From positions 1 to 55,000 of the forward strand of contig NZ_VFVR01000015.1 in assembly GCF_006442205.1 (NCBI RefSeq): 55,000 bases of DNA. Reading direction: 5' to 3'. The stretch comes from Mesorhizobium sp. B2-3-12. GTDB taxonomy: Bacteria > Pseudomonadota > Alphaproteobacteria > Rhizobiales > Rhizobiaceae. Under the pieces are notes generated by a model that was given only the letters and a program-made list of their open reading frames with translations, did not search any database and was not told the origin of the DNA. Shown here in pieces: positions 8,212 through 18,100 of the stretch. How positions within the stretch are numbered: the stretch's first letter is position 1; the number at the start of each line of letters is the position of its first letter. The translations under genes were made by a program, and so were the position numbers.

Positions 8212-8551
8212 CACAAAGCTCCTCGACTTTCTCCTGCAACCTTTAGTGTTTGTGAGTGCTGTTGCCGATAGCTGATCGACTTCGCCCACCGAAATGTTTG
8301 AGAAAAAAGTTCGCGCGGGTGATCGAATATTCAGCATGCGCCACGGCCCCCCGTACCCCGTCCACTTCCACTACACGGAGACCGAGAGGTTCCCTCGGGA
8401 TCGACGGCGGGAATACCCTCACCACCAGGCCCATCCAACCCCCCCCGCCATTCTGACCCACAGTGGACCTTGATCTCGTACCTAATTCTCAAGTACAAGG
8501 TACACAGAACGAGCCCATTGGCTTGTGATGCATGGGATAGGATGTCAGAGA
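8212..8551. promoter_or_regulatory. Divergent promoter region with inverted repeat GTACCT-N14-AGGTAC
   Basis: This 340-bp gap separates the hypothetical gene (minus) from the serine recombinase (plus). The inverted repeat at 8478-8503 has perfect 6-bp arms and a 14-bp centre, 48 bp before the recombinase ATG. It could be an operator or a recombination subsite. A 45-codon open frame at 8336-8473 (Pro/His-rich) has no ribosome binding site and is not called. Confidence 0.4.
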
Positions 8552-9220
8552 ATGACCACGGCAGTTGCATACCTTCGGACCTCCAGCCGGACCAATGTCG
8601 ACGGCGACAGCGCGCCTAGGCAGCGGCAAGCTATCGAGGAGTACGCCAACCGGCACGGGCTGGCGGTGGTGGAGTGGTTCCACGATGCGGCGGTGAGCGG
8701 GGCCGACCCGATTGACACGCGCCCCGGCTTCCAACACCTCCTTGAGTACATGGCCGGCAACGGTGCGCGGGTGATCCTGATCGAGAACGCCAGTCGGTTT
8801 GCACGTGACCTTGCGGTGCAGATCGCGGGCCACAAGCTCCTGCAGGGTCTCGGCTATGAACTGATCCCAGTCGACGCGCCGGATAGCTTCACGAATGACA
8901 CGCCGACCGCTGCGATGGTGCGGCAGATACTCGGGGCCGTGGCTGAGTTTGAGAAGGCGCAACTTGTGGCGAAGCTCAGAGGCGCGCGAGACAGGGCCTC
9001 GAAGGCCGCTGGGAGGCGCGTCGAGGGCAACCATGGTTACCGGGTGTCCAGCCCGGAGTTGATCCGGGAAGCCAAGCGGCTGGCCCGCAAGAGCCCCAAG
9101 ACGGGCAAGGCAAGGAGCCTGCGGGAGATCGGAGCGGAACTTGCCCAGATGGGCTATATGACCTCGAACGGACAGCCGTTCTCGGCATCTCAGGTGCAGC
9201 GCTTAGTCGAGACTAGGTAG
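8552..9220 (+). CDS. Serine recombinase (resolvase/invertase family)
   Basis: The 222-residue protein has an N-terminal resolvase catalytic domain. It begins AVAYLRTSSR with probable nucleophile S11, and has the conserved R82, R85 and D86 in SRFARDL. A helix of the E-helix type follows (ILGAVAEFEKAQLVAKLRGARDRA), then a C-terminal helix-turn-helix region (SLREIGAELAQMGY, FSASQVQRLVETR). Length and layout match small serine recombinases that resolve or invert DNA. No neighbouring invertible segment or paired res site is obvious. The ATG at 8552 starts the domain correctly; a GTG at 8525 is possible. It may serve the island or be cargo. Confidence 0.88.
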   Translation: MTTAVAYLRTSSRTNVDGDSAPRQRQAIEEYANRHGLAVVEWFHDAAVSGADPIDTRPGFQHLLEYMAGNGARVILIENASRFARDLAVQIAGHKLLQGLGYELIPVDAPDSFTNDTPTAAMVRQILGAVAEFEKAQLVAKLRGARDRASKAAGRRVEGNHGYRVSSPELIREAKRLARKSPKTGKARSLREIGAELAQMGYMTSNGQPFSASQVQRLVETR

Positions 9221-9294
9221 CCACAGTCGGTCGCACCCGCTACTGGGACGACGTAGCAGGCGGTTTCTGGCCAAGCGGAAAGGACGCGCCTTGC

Positions 9295-9948
9295 TCACTT
9301 CCGACGCTTGGCGTGGAAGATCAACTCGAGCGCGCTCGGTACGTCAGCCTCGCTGGTCACCTTGAAAAGGGTGTTGCCCCGGTCATCCTTGATCGGCAGC
9401 TTTGCCATGCTCTCAAAATGCTCAACTGGCCCACGAATGGTGATCGAAAGCTGCGCGACCCGGGGCTGAATGATGACGTACCAAAAGTTGTCTGGGGTTT
9501 CGCTGAAGTTGCGAGCAAGACCGCGCTTCAGTTCACCCTGCGCACGCTGACGCACCCCGTCCAACAGCGCTGCCGCTGCCCGCTGCATGGGCAGAGGGAG
9601 TAGGTCTTTGACCAACGAAAGAAACTGCCGGTCGCCGGGGGCATAGGTCGACACGGGGGTTGCATTGCGAGACGTGGACGCGGCTTGACCGCGCGATGTC
9701 GACGTCTCCGCCGCGATGGCGATTGCCTCGGGTTGTGTCCCTACATTCAGGGCAACGGCGTCATCCACATCGAACTGTAGGGTTTGCGCCTTGGCGTCGA
9801 AGTTGCACGCTTTGACGACAATTACGCTGCGGTGACCGATAGAGGTCGGGGCAGCTCCAAATAAACGGACCTGATGCGGAGGCATCTGGAAGGTCCAGAG
9901 GCCGGGGCCGACACCGGCTGCGTGCGTTGCTGTGATCATCAGTCCCAT
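9295..9948 (-). CDS. Hypothetical protein with possible DUF5655-like C-terminus
   Basis: This 217-residue protein is not recognised. The ATG at 9948 has AAGGGAG 6 bp upstream, so the start is firm. Residues 1-75 are strand-rich, with alternating hydrophobics (HRSVIVVKACNF, LQFDVDDAVALNVG). A Ser/Thr-rich linker runs to about residue 105. The C-terminal part begins with a helix (RQFLSLVKDLLPLPMQRAAAAL) and ends NFWYVIIQPRVAQLSITIRG and FKVTSEADVPSALELI, reminiscent of the strand-helix DUF5655 modules found beside nuclease domains. No catalytic motif is visible. It is read alone from a promoter region with a palindrome. Confidence 0.6.
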   Translation of the reverse strand: MGLMITATHAAGVGPGLWTFQMPPHQVRLFGAAPTSIGHRSVIVVKACNFDAKAQTLQFDVDDAVALNVGTQPEAIAIAAETSTSRGQAASTSRNATPVSTYAPGDRQFLSLVKDLLPLPMQRAAAALLDGVRQRAQGELKRGLARNFSETPDNFWYVIIQPRVAQLSITIRGPVEHFESMAKLPIKDDRGNTLFKVTSEADVPSALELIFHAKRRK

Positions 9949-9973
9949 TGGTAACTCCCTTCAGTTAATTGTC

Positions 9974-9987
9974 TATCTGAGCAGATA
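9974..9987. promoter_or_regulatory. Palindrome TATCTG-AG-CAGATA, candidate operator
   Basis: A perfect 6-bp inverted repeat with a 2-bp centre lies 26 bp upstream of the minus-strand gene that starts at 9948. It sits in an AT-rich stretch with CAGTTA on both sides (9962 and 9993), where a promoter is expected. The binding protein is unknown. The HTH protein encoded at 10835-11782 is one local candidate. Confidence 0.45.
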
Positions 9988-10202
9988 ATCTGCAGTTAGT
10001 CAACATCAGAGCGCTGGCTCATTAGTGGGTCGCGTCTGGTCAGGGTGGCTGCGTGTGGTTGCTCACCATCATGATCGCTGTTACACGCCCTTGTTCTGGC
10101 TACAGCGGGGTGGTCATTTTGAGTGGAGCAACGTTGCGAAACTGGGCAAGGAAGCGTGAGCGAAAGAGTGAGGTCAAGTCACGGGCAGGGGAGCCGAGCA
10201 AC

Positions 10203-10835
10203 ATGTTCAGCCGCTGCAGGGTCGTGGGCTGCTCCAGACCGGCCCGTGCGGGCATACAGGACGGCTTGGACACGCGCTTCTGCCGTTCCCATGCGGATCA
10301 CTACGCGCGCCACGGGAGCGCCTATAAGCCGTCTTACGAGGCACGAGAGATCAACCCATACCGGGCTGCTGCACTGGCATGGCTGGAGGCGAACCAGAGC
10401 GACACCTACGTAACAAATGCAGTCGATCGGGTAGCGACGCTTCTGCGGACTGCGGGACCTCACGTGGAGGCTTTCCGGTTGCGCGGGCTGTCACCACAAG
10501 AGCGCGCTAATGCCGCCTGGGCGAGGCTGCGGAAGGCCGGCGTCGATCCACGTCGCGTAGTCGCTGCGTGGCTGGCCGTCGAGATGATCATTAGGGACGA
10601 CCCACAAGCCGAGCGGAAGGCCGAGTTCAGGCAGGTGCAGGGCGCCAAGCTCATTCATCGGATGGCGTCTGGGACGCACAAGAGGTGGGGCGATGGGGCG
10701 ACCGCGACCGAGCTGCACGTCTATCCGAGGCCGCGCGGAAGGGTCCTGAGGCACATGGGCGAGGCGCTGGAGAAGGCATGCGAGCTTCTCGTCGAGCATC
10801 GCGCCTCCGACCTGTTCAAGCGGTCGTCGAACTGA
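10203..10835 (+). CDS. Hypothetical protein with N-terminal Cys/His cluster
   Basis: The 210-residue product opens with CRVVGCSRPARAG, then FCRSHADHYARHGSA (residues 4-39). This C-x4-C ... C-x2-H-x3-H arrangement looks like a small zinc-binding module of the kind seen in phage and integrated-element DNA-binding proteins. The rest is helical and basic, with a segment RANAAWARLRKAGVDPRRVVAAWLAVE and no known signature. The ATG at 10203 has AGGGGAG upstream; the frame to 10053 is open but unsupported. Its stop codon overlaps the next start (TGATG), so the two are translated together. Confidence 0.6.
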   Translation: MFSRCRVVGCSRPARAGIQDGLDTRFCRSHADHYARHGSAYKPSYEAREINPYRAAALAWLEANQSDTYVTNAVDRVATLLRTAGPHVEAFRLRGLSPQERANAAWARLRKAGVDPRRVVAAWLAVEMIIRDDPQAERKAEFRQVQGAKLIHRMASGTHKRWGDGATATELHVYPRPRGRVLRHMGEALEKACELLVEHRASDLFKRSSN

Positions 10836-11782
10836 TGGACGAAGACGGGGAGGCGGACGCGCGGGCCATCAGCGAGCCCGCTAACAGTTCGGCCGACATC
10901 CAGGAGACAGAGCCCAGATCGTCGACGGTGTGGATGACCTGCGAATGCGTCTTCTGCGCCAATGAGCGACGCAGGCAAGGCTTCGATCCTGAGCCCGAAA
11001 CTGCTGAGCAGAGCCGCACTCCAGACCGCGAAGCGATGGACCGCTACCGTTCTCGGTTGCTGCCGGGGTCGCTTGGAGAGAACCGCGACTGGTCGATCCT
11101 GATGGCTGGCCGGCGGTTCGTCGGCGGCAAGCCCATCGACTTCAAGGATATCGTCCAGCGGGTCTATCGGGGAAAGGCAAGGCGCGCGCTCTATTCCAAC
11201 TTCGGGGCAACCCAGGCGTCCCTTGATGGTGCCTCTCACGTGGATGCTCTCGACGATGGCATGGACAACTTCGGGTCGGTGGGCAACGAATGGCTCACGA
11301 TCACAGCCTATGGACAGTCGAAGGGCATGGGTGGTCGAAGGGCTCGGGATGTGATGAGCAGCCTCCATCTCCTCCAGCCTGAAATCGAGGTCCGTTCGGC
11401 CCCATGCATAGTTGACCCAGCCGAAAGCGAAGGCGGATGGCTGAACAAGAGTAGTGAAGATTGGCTTGGGGCCACCAAGCCCGACTACCGCACTACGGAA
11501 CGCCTTGCCACCTGGGCACTTCAGGCCGGCTTCGGCAGACGGATGAAATCCCGAGCAGGGATTGAGTTCGATGTCCTGTCACCGGACGGCGTGGCATGGC
11601 TCGATGCCCGTTGGCCGAAGTCCGTCGAGAAGCTAAAGGCAAAGCGCGGCCGTCCGTCGACATTGCGGGAGGAGGTCCGTCGCCTTCTCGATGAAGGCAA
11701 GACCCAGGCTGAAATCGCCCGGCTTCTCGGAAAGTCCCGGCAGATCGTGTCGCATCACTTCAAGGCACTTGTGGCCTCATGA
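10835..11782 (+). CDS. Hypothetical protein with C-terminal helix-turn-helix
   Basis: This 315-residue protein starts inside the preceding stop codon (TGATG), which indicates translational coupling. Near the N-terminus is a Cys cluster (CECVFCANERRR, about residues 36-47) that could bind zinc. The middle is unrecognised. The last 45 residues begin with a basic KRGRPST hook and carry a clear helix-turn-helix (EEVRRLLDEGKTQAEIARLL, then GKSRQIVSHHFKAL), like resolvase or sigma-4-type DNA-binding domains. It may regulate the island or its partner gene. Together the two form a two-gene unit of unknown purpose. Confidence 0.65.
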   Translation: MDEDGEADARAISEPANSSADIQETEPRSSTVWMTCECVFCANERRRQGFDPEPETAEQSRTPDREAMDRYRSRLLPGSLGENRDWSILMAGRRFVGGKPIDFKDIVQRVYRGKARRALYSNFGATQASLDGASHVDALDDGMDNFGSVGNEWLTITAYGQSKGMGGRRARDVMSSLHLLQPEIEVRSAPCIVDPAESEGGWLNKSSEDWLGATKPDYRTTERLATWALQAGFGRRMKSRAGIEFDVLSPDGVAWLDARWPKSVEKLKAKRGRPSTLREEVRRLLDEGKTQAEIARLLGKSRQIVSHHFKALVAS

Positions 11783-12339
11783 CCGAGTGTCAAACAATTC
11801 CGGGTCTTCACTAAGATATACACCTAAAGGCCACATGCTGGTTTGGGGAAGACCTCAGAATGGGTGACCACCATTCCACATGATCATCCTCCAATCAGCA
11901 GTTACATCTTCATTGGATCTTCACGGGAAGGCTTCGGAACAGCTTGGAACGAGGGCACCGAAGGCCGACGTGAAATGAGGTGAAGATTGACCGAGGGTGA
12001 TGGGATGACGAGGTCGACCCTCACAACGCGAGCAGAGCGAGCCTGGAGTGAAGGGAGAGGACAGATCATGAGTGCCTACCTTCCGGTAGGAGGCTATGAT
12101 GGTCTTCCTCTCGTAACCCTCGGCAGGGCTCGCTCCTGCTCGCCAGAGATGGATGTGTCTTCCAGGATTTCTGAAGCCCCAGGTCGACCAGAAGAGGACC
12201 TCATAGCGACCCAGCATGGATGCTGGTGACCATGAGCGGTACTTCTGGTGCCCTCGTGTCGCTGATCCCCGCTCCTGATCACGAGGATTGCCGACAAGTC
12301 ATCCCTGTTCCAAAGCGACGTTCATGAGCAACTCGGCTA
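11783..12339. other. 557-bp gap between convergent genes
   Basis: I see no confident gene or RNA here. The gap lies between the HTH gene and the 3' end of hsdS. A 53-codon open frame at 12068-12229 (MSAYLPVGGYDGL) has GGGAGAGGA 7 bp upstream and could be a small protein. An opposing open frame at 11921-12217 is equally weak. A small hairpin CCTACC-TTCC-GGTAGG lies at 12075-12090. The length is unusual for a compact island and could be the remains of a lost gene. Confidence 0.35.
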
Positions 12340-13692
12340 TCAACCTCGCCGTCCTTGCTTCACCTTCGCTGCAGTGTCGCGTCCTGCCCTAATCCGCTCC
12401 AGCAAAGCGCTTGCGGGTTCGTCGGTGGGGTCCTGAGGCAGGAGTTTGCCCCGGAAGACCTTGGCGAGGACGGACTGGTCGAGGCGGTCAATCAGCTTGC
12501 GGGCGCTGTTCGCATCGGAGGCAAGCCGGTCGATCCAATTCAAGGCAGTTTCGATGCGGCGAATAATTTCCTCCTGCTCGGCGGACGAGGGAACTGGGAA
12601 CATGAAGTTGCGGCACTGGCTAAGCGAGATGTTGACCTGCCCAGCCGAACCCTTTGTCTCGTTGGCGATCTCCGTGACCGACAAACCGCTGCACAGGAAG
12701 TGATATAGCCATTTTGTCCCAACGCGAGCTGACGGCCGAAATAGCGTCAGCGCCTGGTTCAGGTTCCACGCGGGATACGTTGTTGGAACGATCGCGACTT
12801 TTCCAAGAGGTGGCCCAACTATGTTCATCAGCACGTCGCCCGGCAGCGCAATGGACTTACGCAATTCTCCAGCATGGACAGATGGAGTTACGAATTGCGG
12901 CCTATAGTCAAACGATACACTCTGGTCGACTATGTTGTAGACTTTGAGGAACGGTACCCCGGTAGTCTCAAAACCTTCCTTTGGGGTGCCTCCGCTTTGG
13001 ACTTTCGCACAGACATCTGCCGCTCGCTCAAAGGTCCAATCTGGCCATCCTTGAGCCACGCGGTCCGACGAAGTCAAATCCCCACGGAAGGCCGCCGCCA
13101 GCACAGCCTGCTTGTACTTGTCGACGAGACGAGGGATGTGGTCGAGGTGATCGCGGGCACGTCTGGACTTGCCGGCGAGGCTTTCGATCTTCGCCACGAT
13201 CCGCCGCTGTTCGGGGAGCGGTGGGACTGGGAGTTCAATTTCCTCGATCATCGCCTTGGTGAGAGCCTGGCGGGTAACACCGTAGTTCTCGGCGACGATG
13301 AATTGCTGAATGGGCGGCGAAGCAAGGAACTTCGCAACGAACACAGGTTCGATGCCTTCGGTGGTCCTGATGATTGCAACGTGCTGATTGACGCGAGCAC
13401 CGTCCATGCGTTCTGGCGCGACTGTGACACGGCCAATGGATGCCCCAGTGATGTTAAGAAGAACGTCGTCGCTGCGGACCGTCGCGCCATCCAGCTTTCG
13501 AGCCTGCATGTCGTCAAGGTAAGCGAGGCCGACATCCGCAAACCCGCTGAAATGGACGTTCTGCGACCGGATGAAGGGCGTCCCCGAGGACGAGTACGCA
13601 GCGTGGCCACCCTTCGGCGTGGCACCACTTCCGATCTTGTCGGTTACTTCGGAGAGCGGAACCTCTTGCCATCCATCCGGCAACTCGCTCAT
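12340..13692 (-). CDS. hsdS: Type I restriction-modification specificity subunit
   Basis: The 450-residue protein has the two-fold HsdS architecture. The first target-recognition domain (about residues 5-165) ends at the conserved LPVPPLPEQRRIVAKIESL. A central helical spacer contains YKQAVLAAAFRGDL. A second domain (about 215-385) ends with FPVPSSAEQEEIIRRIETAL, and the distal conserved region has LDQSVLAKVFRGKLLP. It sets the DNA target of the HsdR2M2S complex as a bipartite site; the site cannot be predicted by eye. Its ATG overlaps the hsdM stop by 4 bp (ATGA). Both domains appear intact. Confidence 0.95.
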   Translation of the reverse strand: MSELPDGWQEVPLSEVTDKIGSGATPKGGHAAYSSSGTPFIRSQNVHFSGFADVGLAYLDDMQARKLDGATVRSDDVLLNITGASIGRVTVAPERMDGARVNQHVAIIRTTEGIEPVFVAKFLASPPIQQFIVAENYGVTRQALTKAMIEEIELPVPPLPEQRRIVAKIESLAGKSRRARDHLDHIPRLVDKYKQAVLAAAFRGDLTSSDRVAQGWPDWTFERAADVCAKVQSGGTPKEGFETTGVPFLKVYNIVDQSVSFDYRPQFVTPSVHAGELRKSIALPGDVLMNIVGPPLGKVAIVPTTYPAWNLNQALTLFRPSARVGTKWLYHFLCSGLSVTEIANETKGSAGQVNISLSQCRNFMFPVPSSAEQEEIIRRIETALNWIDRLASDANSARKLIDRLDQSVLAKVFRGKLLPQDPTDEPASALLERIRAGRDTAAKVKQGRRG

Positions 13693-15155
13693 TCAGCTGC
13701 CTCGGCGATGGCAGCAGGCTCCTCGAGGCCGTTCGGCTCGATCTCCTCTGACAGAGCCTCGATCTCTTCGAGCGCGGCCTTGAGATGGCCGATGATGGCG
13801 GCGGCGATATCTTCCGGCTCGGTCAGCGCCTCCTCTGCTTCAGCCTCCGTGTCGCGCAGCCATGCCATGTCGAGATTGTCTTTGCGGTGCGTGACGGCCT
13901 CGCGGCTGAAGCTGCGCCAGCGGCCTTCCTCTCCCTGATCCTTCCGTTCGGCCCTGCCGTTCGGATCGGAGCCGTAGGCGATCTCGAAGTCGGCAAAGTC
14001 GGCGACGGTGAGCGGGCGCGTCTTGCCGAAGGCGGGCATGTTAGCCCGCATGTCGTAGACCCACACGACCTTCGTGTTCGCCTTGTCGGTCTTCCCGCGC
14101 TGGAGGAACAACACATTGGTTTTGACGCCCTGCGCATAGAAGATACCGGTAGGCAGGCGCAGGATCGTGTGCAGGTTGCACAGGTCCATCAGCCATGTCC
14201 GCAGGCGCCGGCCAGTATTGTCCTCGAACAGCACGTTGTCCGGGACCACCACTGCAGCGCGACCGCCGGGCTTCAGGGCCCGGACGATGTGTTCGACGAA
14301 GGCAAGCTGCTTGTTCGATGTGTCAGCCGTCACCGAGAAGTCGGAGCGTGTCGGGCGACCGCCGCCCTTCTTAGTGCCAAACGGCGGGTTGGTCAGGATC
14401 AGGTTTGCCCTTGGCAGCGCCTCGCCATCCGGGGAGAGGGTGTCGATGTTGTCCACGCCGCCTTCGATACCGTGCAGCAGCAGGTTCATCATGCAGAGCC
14501 GATGCGTATCGGGCACGAGTTCCGCGCCCACGAATGCGTTATGCCGTTGGAAGAAGGCCTGTGCCTCGGGCAGCTTGTAAAGGTCGTCGGTGTGATCCTT
14601 GATATATCGGTCGGCAGCGACGAGGAACCCAGCGGTGCCGGCGGCCGGGTCCTGCACGGTCTCGCCCGGCTGTGGCTGCATGAGGCGTACGATGGCGTCG
14701 ATCAGTGGGCGCGGCGTGAAGTACTGCCCAGCACCGGACTTCTTGTCGGAAGCATTCTTCTCCAGAAGCCCCTCGTAAAGGTTGCCCAGCCCTTCCTCGC
14801 GGGCCGAGAACCAATCCAACTGGTCGATGTTGGAGGTCAGCGCCTTAAGATTTGTAGGCTTGCGGAGACATGTTTGCGCGTCGATGAAAATGGCGCGAAC
14901 CAACCCATCCTTGGCCTTCCCAAGGTCGAGGAGCATGGACTTGTAGTAGTCGAGTTGCTCCATGCCCTCACGCTTGGCGAGCAAGCCCCAGCGATAGTTG
15001 TCCGGCAGACGGTTCTCACGTCCAGTCTCCTCCAGCATCTTTAGGAAGAGCAGGAAGGTCAGTTCGGTTACATACACGTTGTAGGTGACGCCGTCGTCAC
15101 GCAGGACGTTGCAGAGGCCCCAGAGCTTGGCGACGATGTCGGTGGTGCTGGTCAT
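13689..15155 (-). CDS. hsdM: Type I restriction-modification DNA methylase
   Basis: The 488-residue HsdM carries the N6-adenine methyltransferase motifs: the SAM-binding DPAAGTAGF (residues 169-177) and catalytic NPPF (256-259). The helical HsdM N-domain (about 7-125) and the conserved GAGQYFTPRPLIDAIV are present. With HsdS it forms the M2S methylase that protects host DNA, and with HsdR the restriction enzyme. The ATG at 15155 shares its A with the hsdR stop (TGATG), so the operon is translationally coupled; the longer open frame to 15353 overlaps hsdR and is rejected. No defect is visible. Confidence 0.96.
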   Translation of the reverse strand: MTSTTDIVAKLWGLCNVLRDDGVTYNVYVTELTFLLFLKMLEETGRENRLPDNYRWGLLAKREGMEQLDYYKSMLLDLGKAKDGLVRAIFIDAQTCLRKPTNLKALTSNIDQLDWFSAREEGLGNLYEGLLEKNASDKKSGAGQYFTPRPLIDAIVRLMQPQPGETVQDPAAGTAGFLVAADRYIKDHTDDLYKLPEAQAFFQRHNAFVGAELVPDTHRLCMMNLLLHGIEGGVDNIDTLSPDGEALPRANLILTNPPFGTKKGGGRPTRSDFSVTADTSNKQLAFVEHIVRALKPGGRAAVVVPDNVLFEDNTGRRLRTWLMDLCNLHTILRLPTGIFYAQGVKTNVLFLQRGKTDKANTKVVWVYDMRANMPAFGKTRPLTVADFADFEIAYGSDPNGRAERKDQGEEGRWRSFSREAVTHRKDNLDMAWLRDTEAEAEEALTEPEDIAAAIIGHLKAALEEIEALSEEIEPNGLEEPAAIAEAAE

Positions 15156-18100
15156 CAGGCGGTCTTCTTCCACATCTCTTCGTTGATCTCGGCGAGCAGA
15201 GTTTCGAGCCCGCCGCTGAACACCTTGTTGAGCCGGTTGAACCCTCCATCGGCGATAAAGGGTTCCTTGTCGATGGCCTCGCGGTCGACGACGACCTCTT
15301 TTTCGATCTGTTCGCCGATGCGCTCCAGCCACCGCTTCTGCGGCTCCGTCCACTGGTGGTTCGCCATGATGGTCCGCATAGCGGCTCGGACCCGGTCAGC
15401 GTAGGGTTTCAGCGGATCACCGATGGCGGCCTGGCGCACGAAACCGATGATCGAGGCGGCAATCTCCTCGTTCGTCGCATCCGCCCAGGCCCGGCGCAGA
15501 TTTGCTTCTGAATAGCCGTTGCGGTCGAGCGCGAGACGAAGCTCCTTCAGATCAGCGCGGGTAAGATCACGCGGGCGGGTCACGACCAGCTTGAGTGCGG
15601 CGATGGTGTTGACGTTGCCACGAACAAAGGCGGAGAACCCGTCGAGGAAGTCCTGCGGCCTCGTCGCCTCACCATAGCCACGGCTGACTGCCACCACCTC
15701 ATCGGCATGGTGCGAAATTGGGACGAAGCGTGGGTTGTCGCCATCGCCCTGCCAGTCAAGGATGGGGCCAACGGCAGAACGATCCTTCAGCCATGCAGCC
15801 AAGGCCGGAGCATCGTCGGCCAACAGGCGCCTTAGCATTGCCTCCGGCGTCTCGCCCGCAACTGCCTCGAACCGCTGCCGGGCTTCCTCGGGAAGCTTCT
15901 TCAGGCGACGGCGCAGCTTTACGGCAAGCTGCTCGCGGATCGTGTCGCGATGGGCGTCTTCGGTCGTGTCGATCAGTTCGCGCACGAGTTGCTCGAAGGT
16001 GATCGAAGGATTGACCACGACCGGCTTCATGTCCGTGAGGTCTTGGAGATGCGGATAGAGGTCCACAGCATCGAAGATGCGGAACACATCCTTACCGATC
16101 TCGGGGCATTGGCGCGTCGCCCGGCCGATCATCTGCTCGTAGAGGATGCGGCTGTTGACCCGGCGCAGGAAGACAAGGTTGGTGATCTTCGGCACGTCGA
16201 TGCCAGTGGTGAGTAGATCGACCGTCACCACGATCTGCGGGTTGGCGTCGTTGCGGAAAGAGCGGATTAGGTTCTGCACCTTGTCCACGCTGCCGGTGAT
16301 CTTCTTCACAGCCGCGTCGTCGATCTCGCCATAGGCTTCGGCAAAGGCCTTCTTGATAGCGCTCACCACGATGTCGGCATGGGCGTCAGTCGCGGCGAAG
16401 ATCAGCGTCTTGCCGGGAAGCGCCGGGTCGATGTGCCTAGCCAACTCCTCGGCGACGACGCGGTTGAACTCCGGTGTGATCACGTGCTTGTTGAACTGGT
16501 CCACCTCGAAACGGATGTCGTCGGGCGCGTGGGCAAGGTCGATCTCGCCGGTCTGGGTGTTCAGAAGGTCAAGCTGCTCGTCCTTCGCGAACCTGATGCC
16601 AGCCCGTGCCAGGGCCGTCTCGATGCGGACCGGCGGCTCGTGGTCGATCAGGTAACCGTCTACAACGGCTTCGCGGTAGGAGTACCGGAAGATCGGTTCG
16701 CCGAAGATGTCGGTGGTGTGCAGCGCGGGCGTGGCAGTCAGGCCGATCTTCACCGCGTCGAAGTACTCCAGCACACGTCGGTATTTCGAGATGTAGTCAT
16801 CCTGGCCCCGGAAGCTAAGTTCGGCGTCGGACATCTCACGGTCGAGCAAGTAGCCACGATGGCACTCGTCGATGACCATCAGGTCGTACTGGTCGACCGG
16901 AGGAGCCTCGGACGTGTCGGCGGCGAACAGCACTCGCTTGACCAGCCCCTGAATGGTGCAGATGTGGACCTTGGTTTCAACTTCGGGCACAACGTCGCCC
17001 AATCCCTTCAGGCCGAAGATTTCGGCGAAGGTCTTGCCGGAGACGACCTTGGTGGTGGAGAACTCACCCTCGGTCTGATGCCCGAGCGCGCTGCGGTCTA
17101 CGACAAAGCAGATGCGACGGAACCGCTTGGCCGACAGCAGCCGGTAAAGCAGGGCAATGGCGAGCTTGGTCTTGCCGGTTCCGGTCGCCATCGCCACTAG
17201 GATTGAGCGTTGCTCGGCTGCCAAGGCAGTCTCAACGGCCCGGATGGCCCCTTCCTGATAGGGCCGGAGCGGGAAGCCGAACTCGAATGGCTCGGTCTTC
17301 AAGGCGGCGGTGGCGGCATCCTGATCGACCTCCAGAAGCCCAGACAAGCCCTCCGGCGTCAGCCAGTCCACGAGCGCGCGGCGGTGATTGGTGCTGCGTC
17401 GCGTGTCCCGGAACCAGATGCCGCTGGCGGTTTCGATCTGCTTCAGATACGAGCGCCCGTTCGCGGCAAAGACGAAGGGCACGTGATGCCCGACCCACGG
17501 TCCGCCCGCCATGACGAAGTCGTCGCTGTCGCTGATCCCGGACGAGTAGCGTTCAGCCTGGTCGATGGCTGCGGACACATTCTTGCGTTGGCGCTTGGCC
17601 TCCACCACGCCGATCAGTGTCATGCCGACGAACAGAGCGTAGTCTGCCGGGCCACTGGCGGTTGGCCATTCGGCAATGGCCATGTTGCGGCCCTTGGCCG
17701 GGCGGACGCCGGCACTATGCCGCAAGGCCTTTGTGTCGGCTTCCCAGCCACGATCACGGAGCTGTTGGTCAATGAGGGCGCGGGTCTGGCTCTCGTCAAG
17801 TTCGATCTTAGCTGCGGCTTCCTCGCCCCCCACGATCAACTTCATGATTGTGTCGCGGGGCTCGGCCTCAGCCTCCTTCTGGAGACTGGCAAGCTTGGCC
17901 GCGATCTCGATCTTCTCGGCTTCGCCATCCGGGTCGAATGCCTGCCAAGATGCAGGTGCCTCGCTGAGCCCGTGATGTTGCGGCGTCACGGCCCCGGCCT
18001 GGAGACTGGCAAGCATCGCGGCAAGCGCCGATTTCTCGGCCTCGGTCTCCTGGGCAAGCTGCTCCCATGTCGCCCGGTCCTCGGTCTCGCGCTTCAGCCG

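Noticed and set aside
8336..8473. 45-codon Pro/His-rich frame before the serine recombinase
   Set aside because: No ribosome binding site and low-complexity composition that follows from the C-rich sequence.
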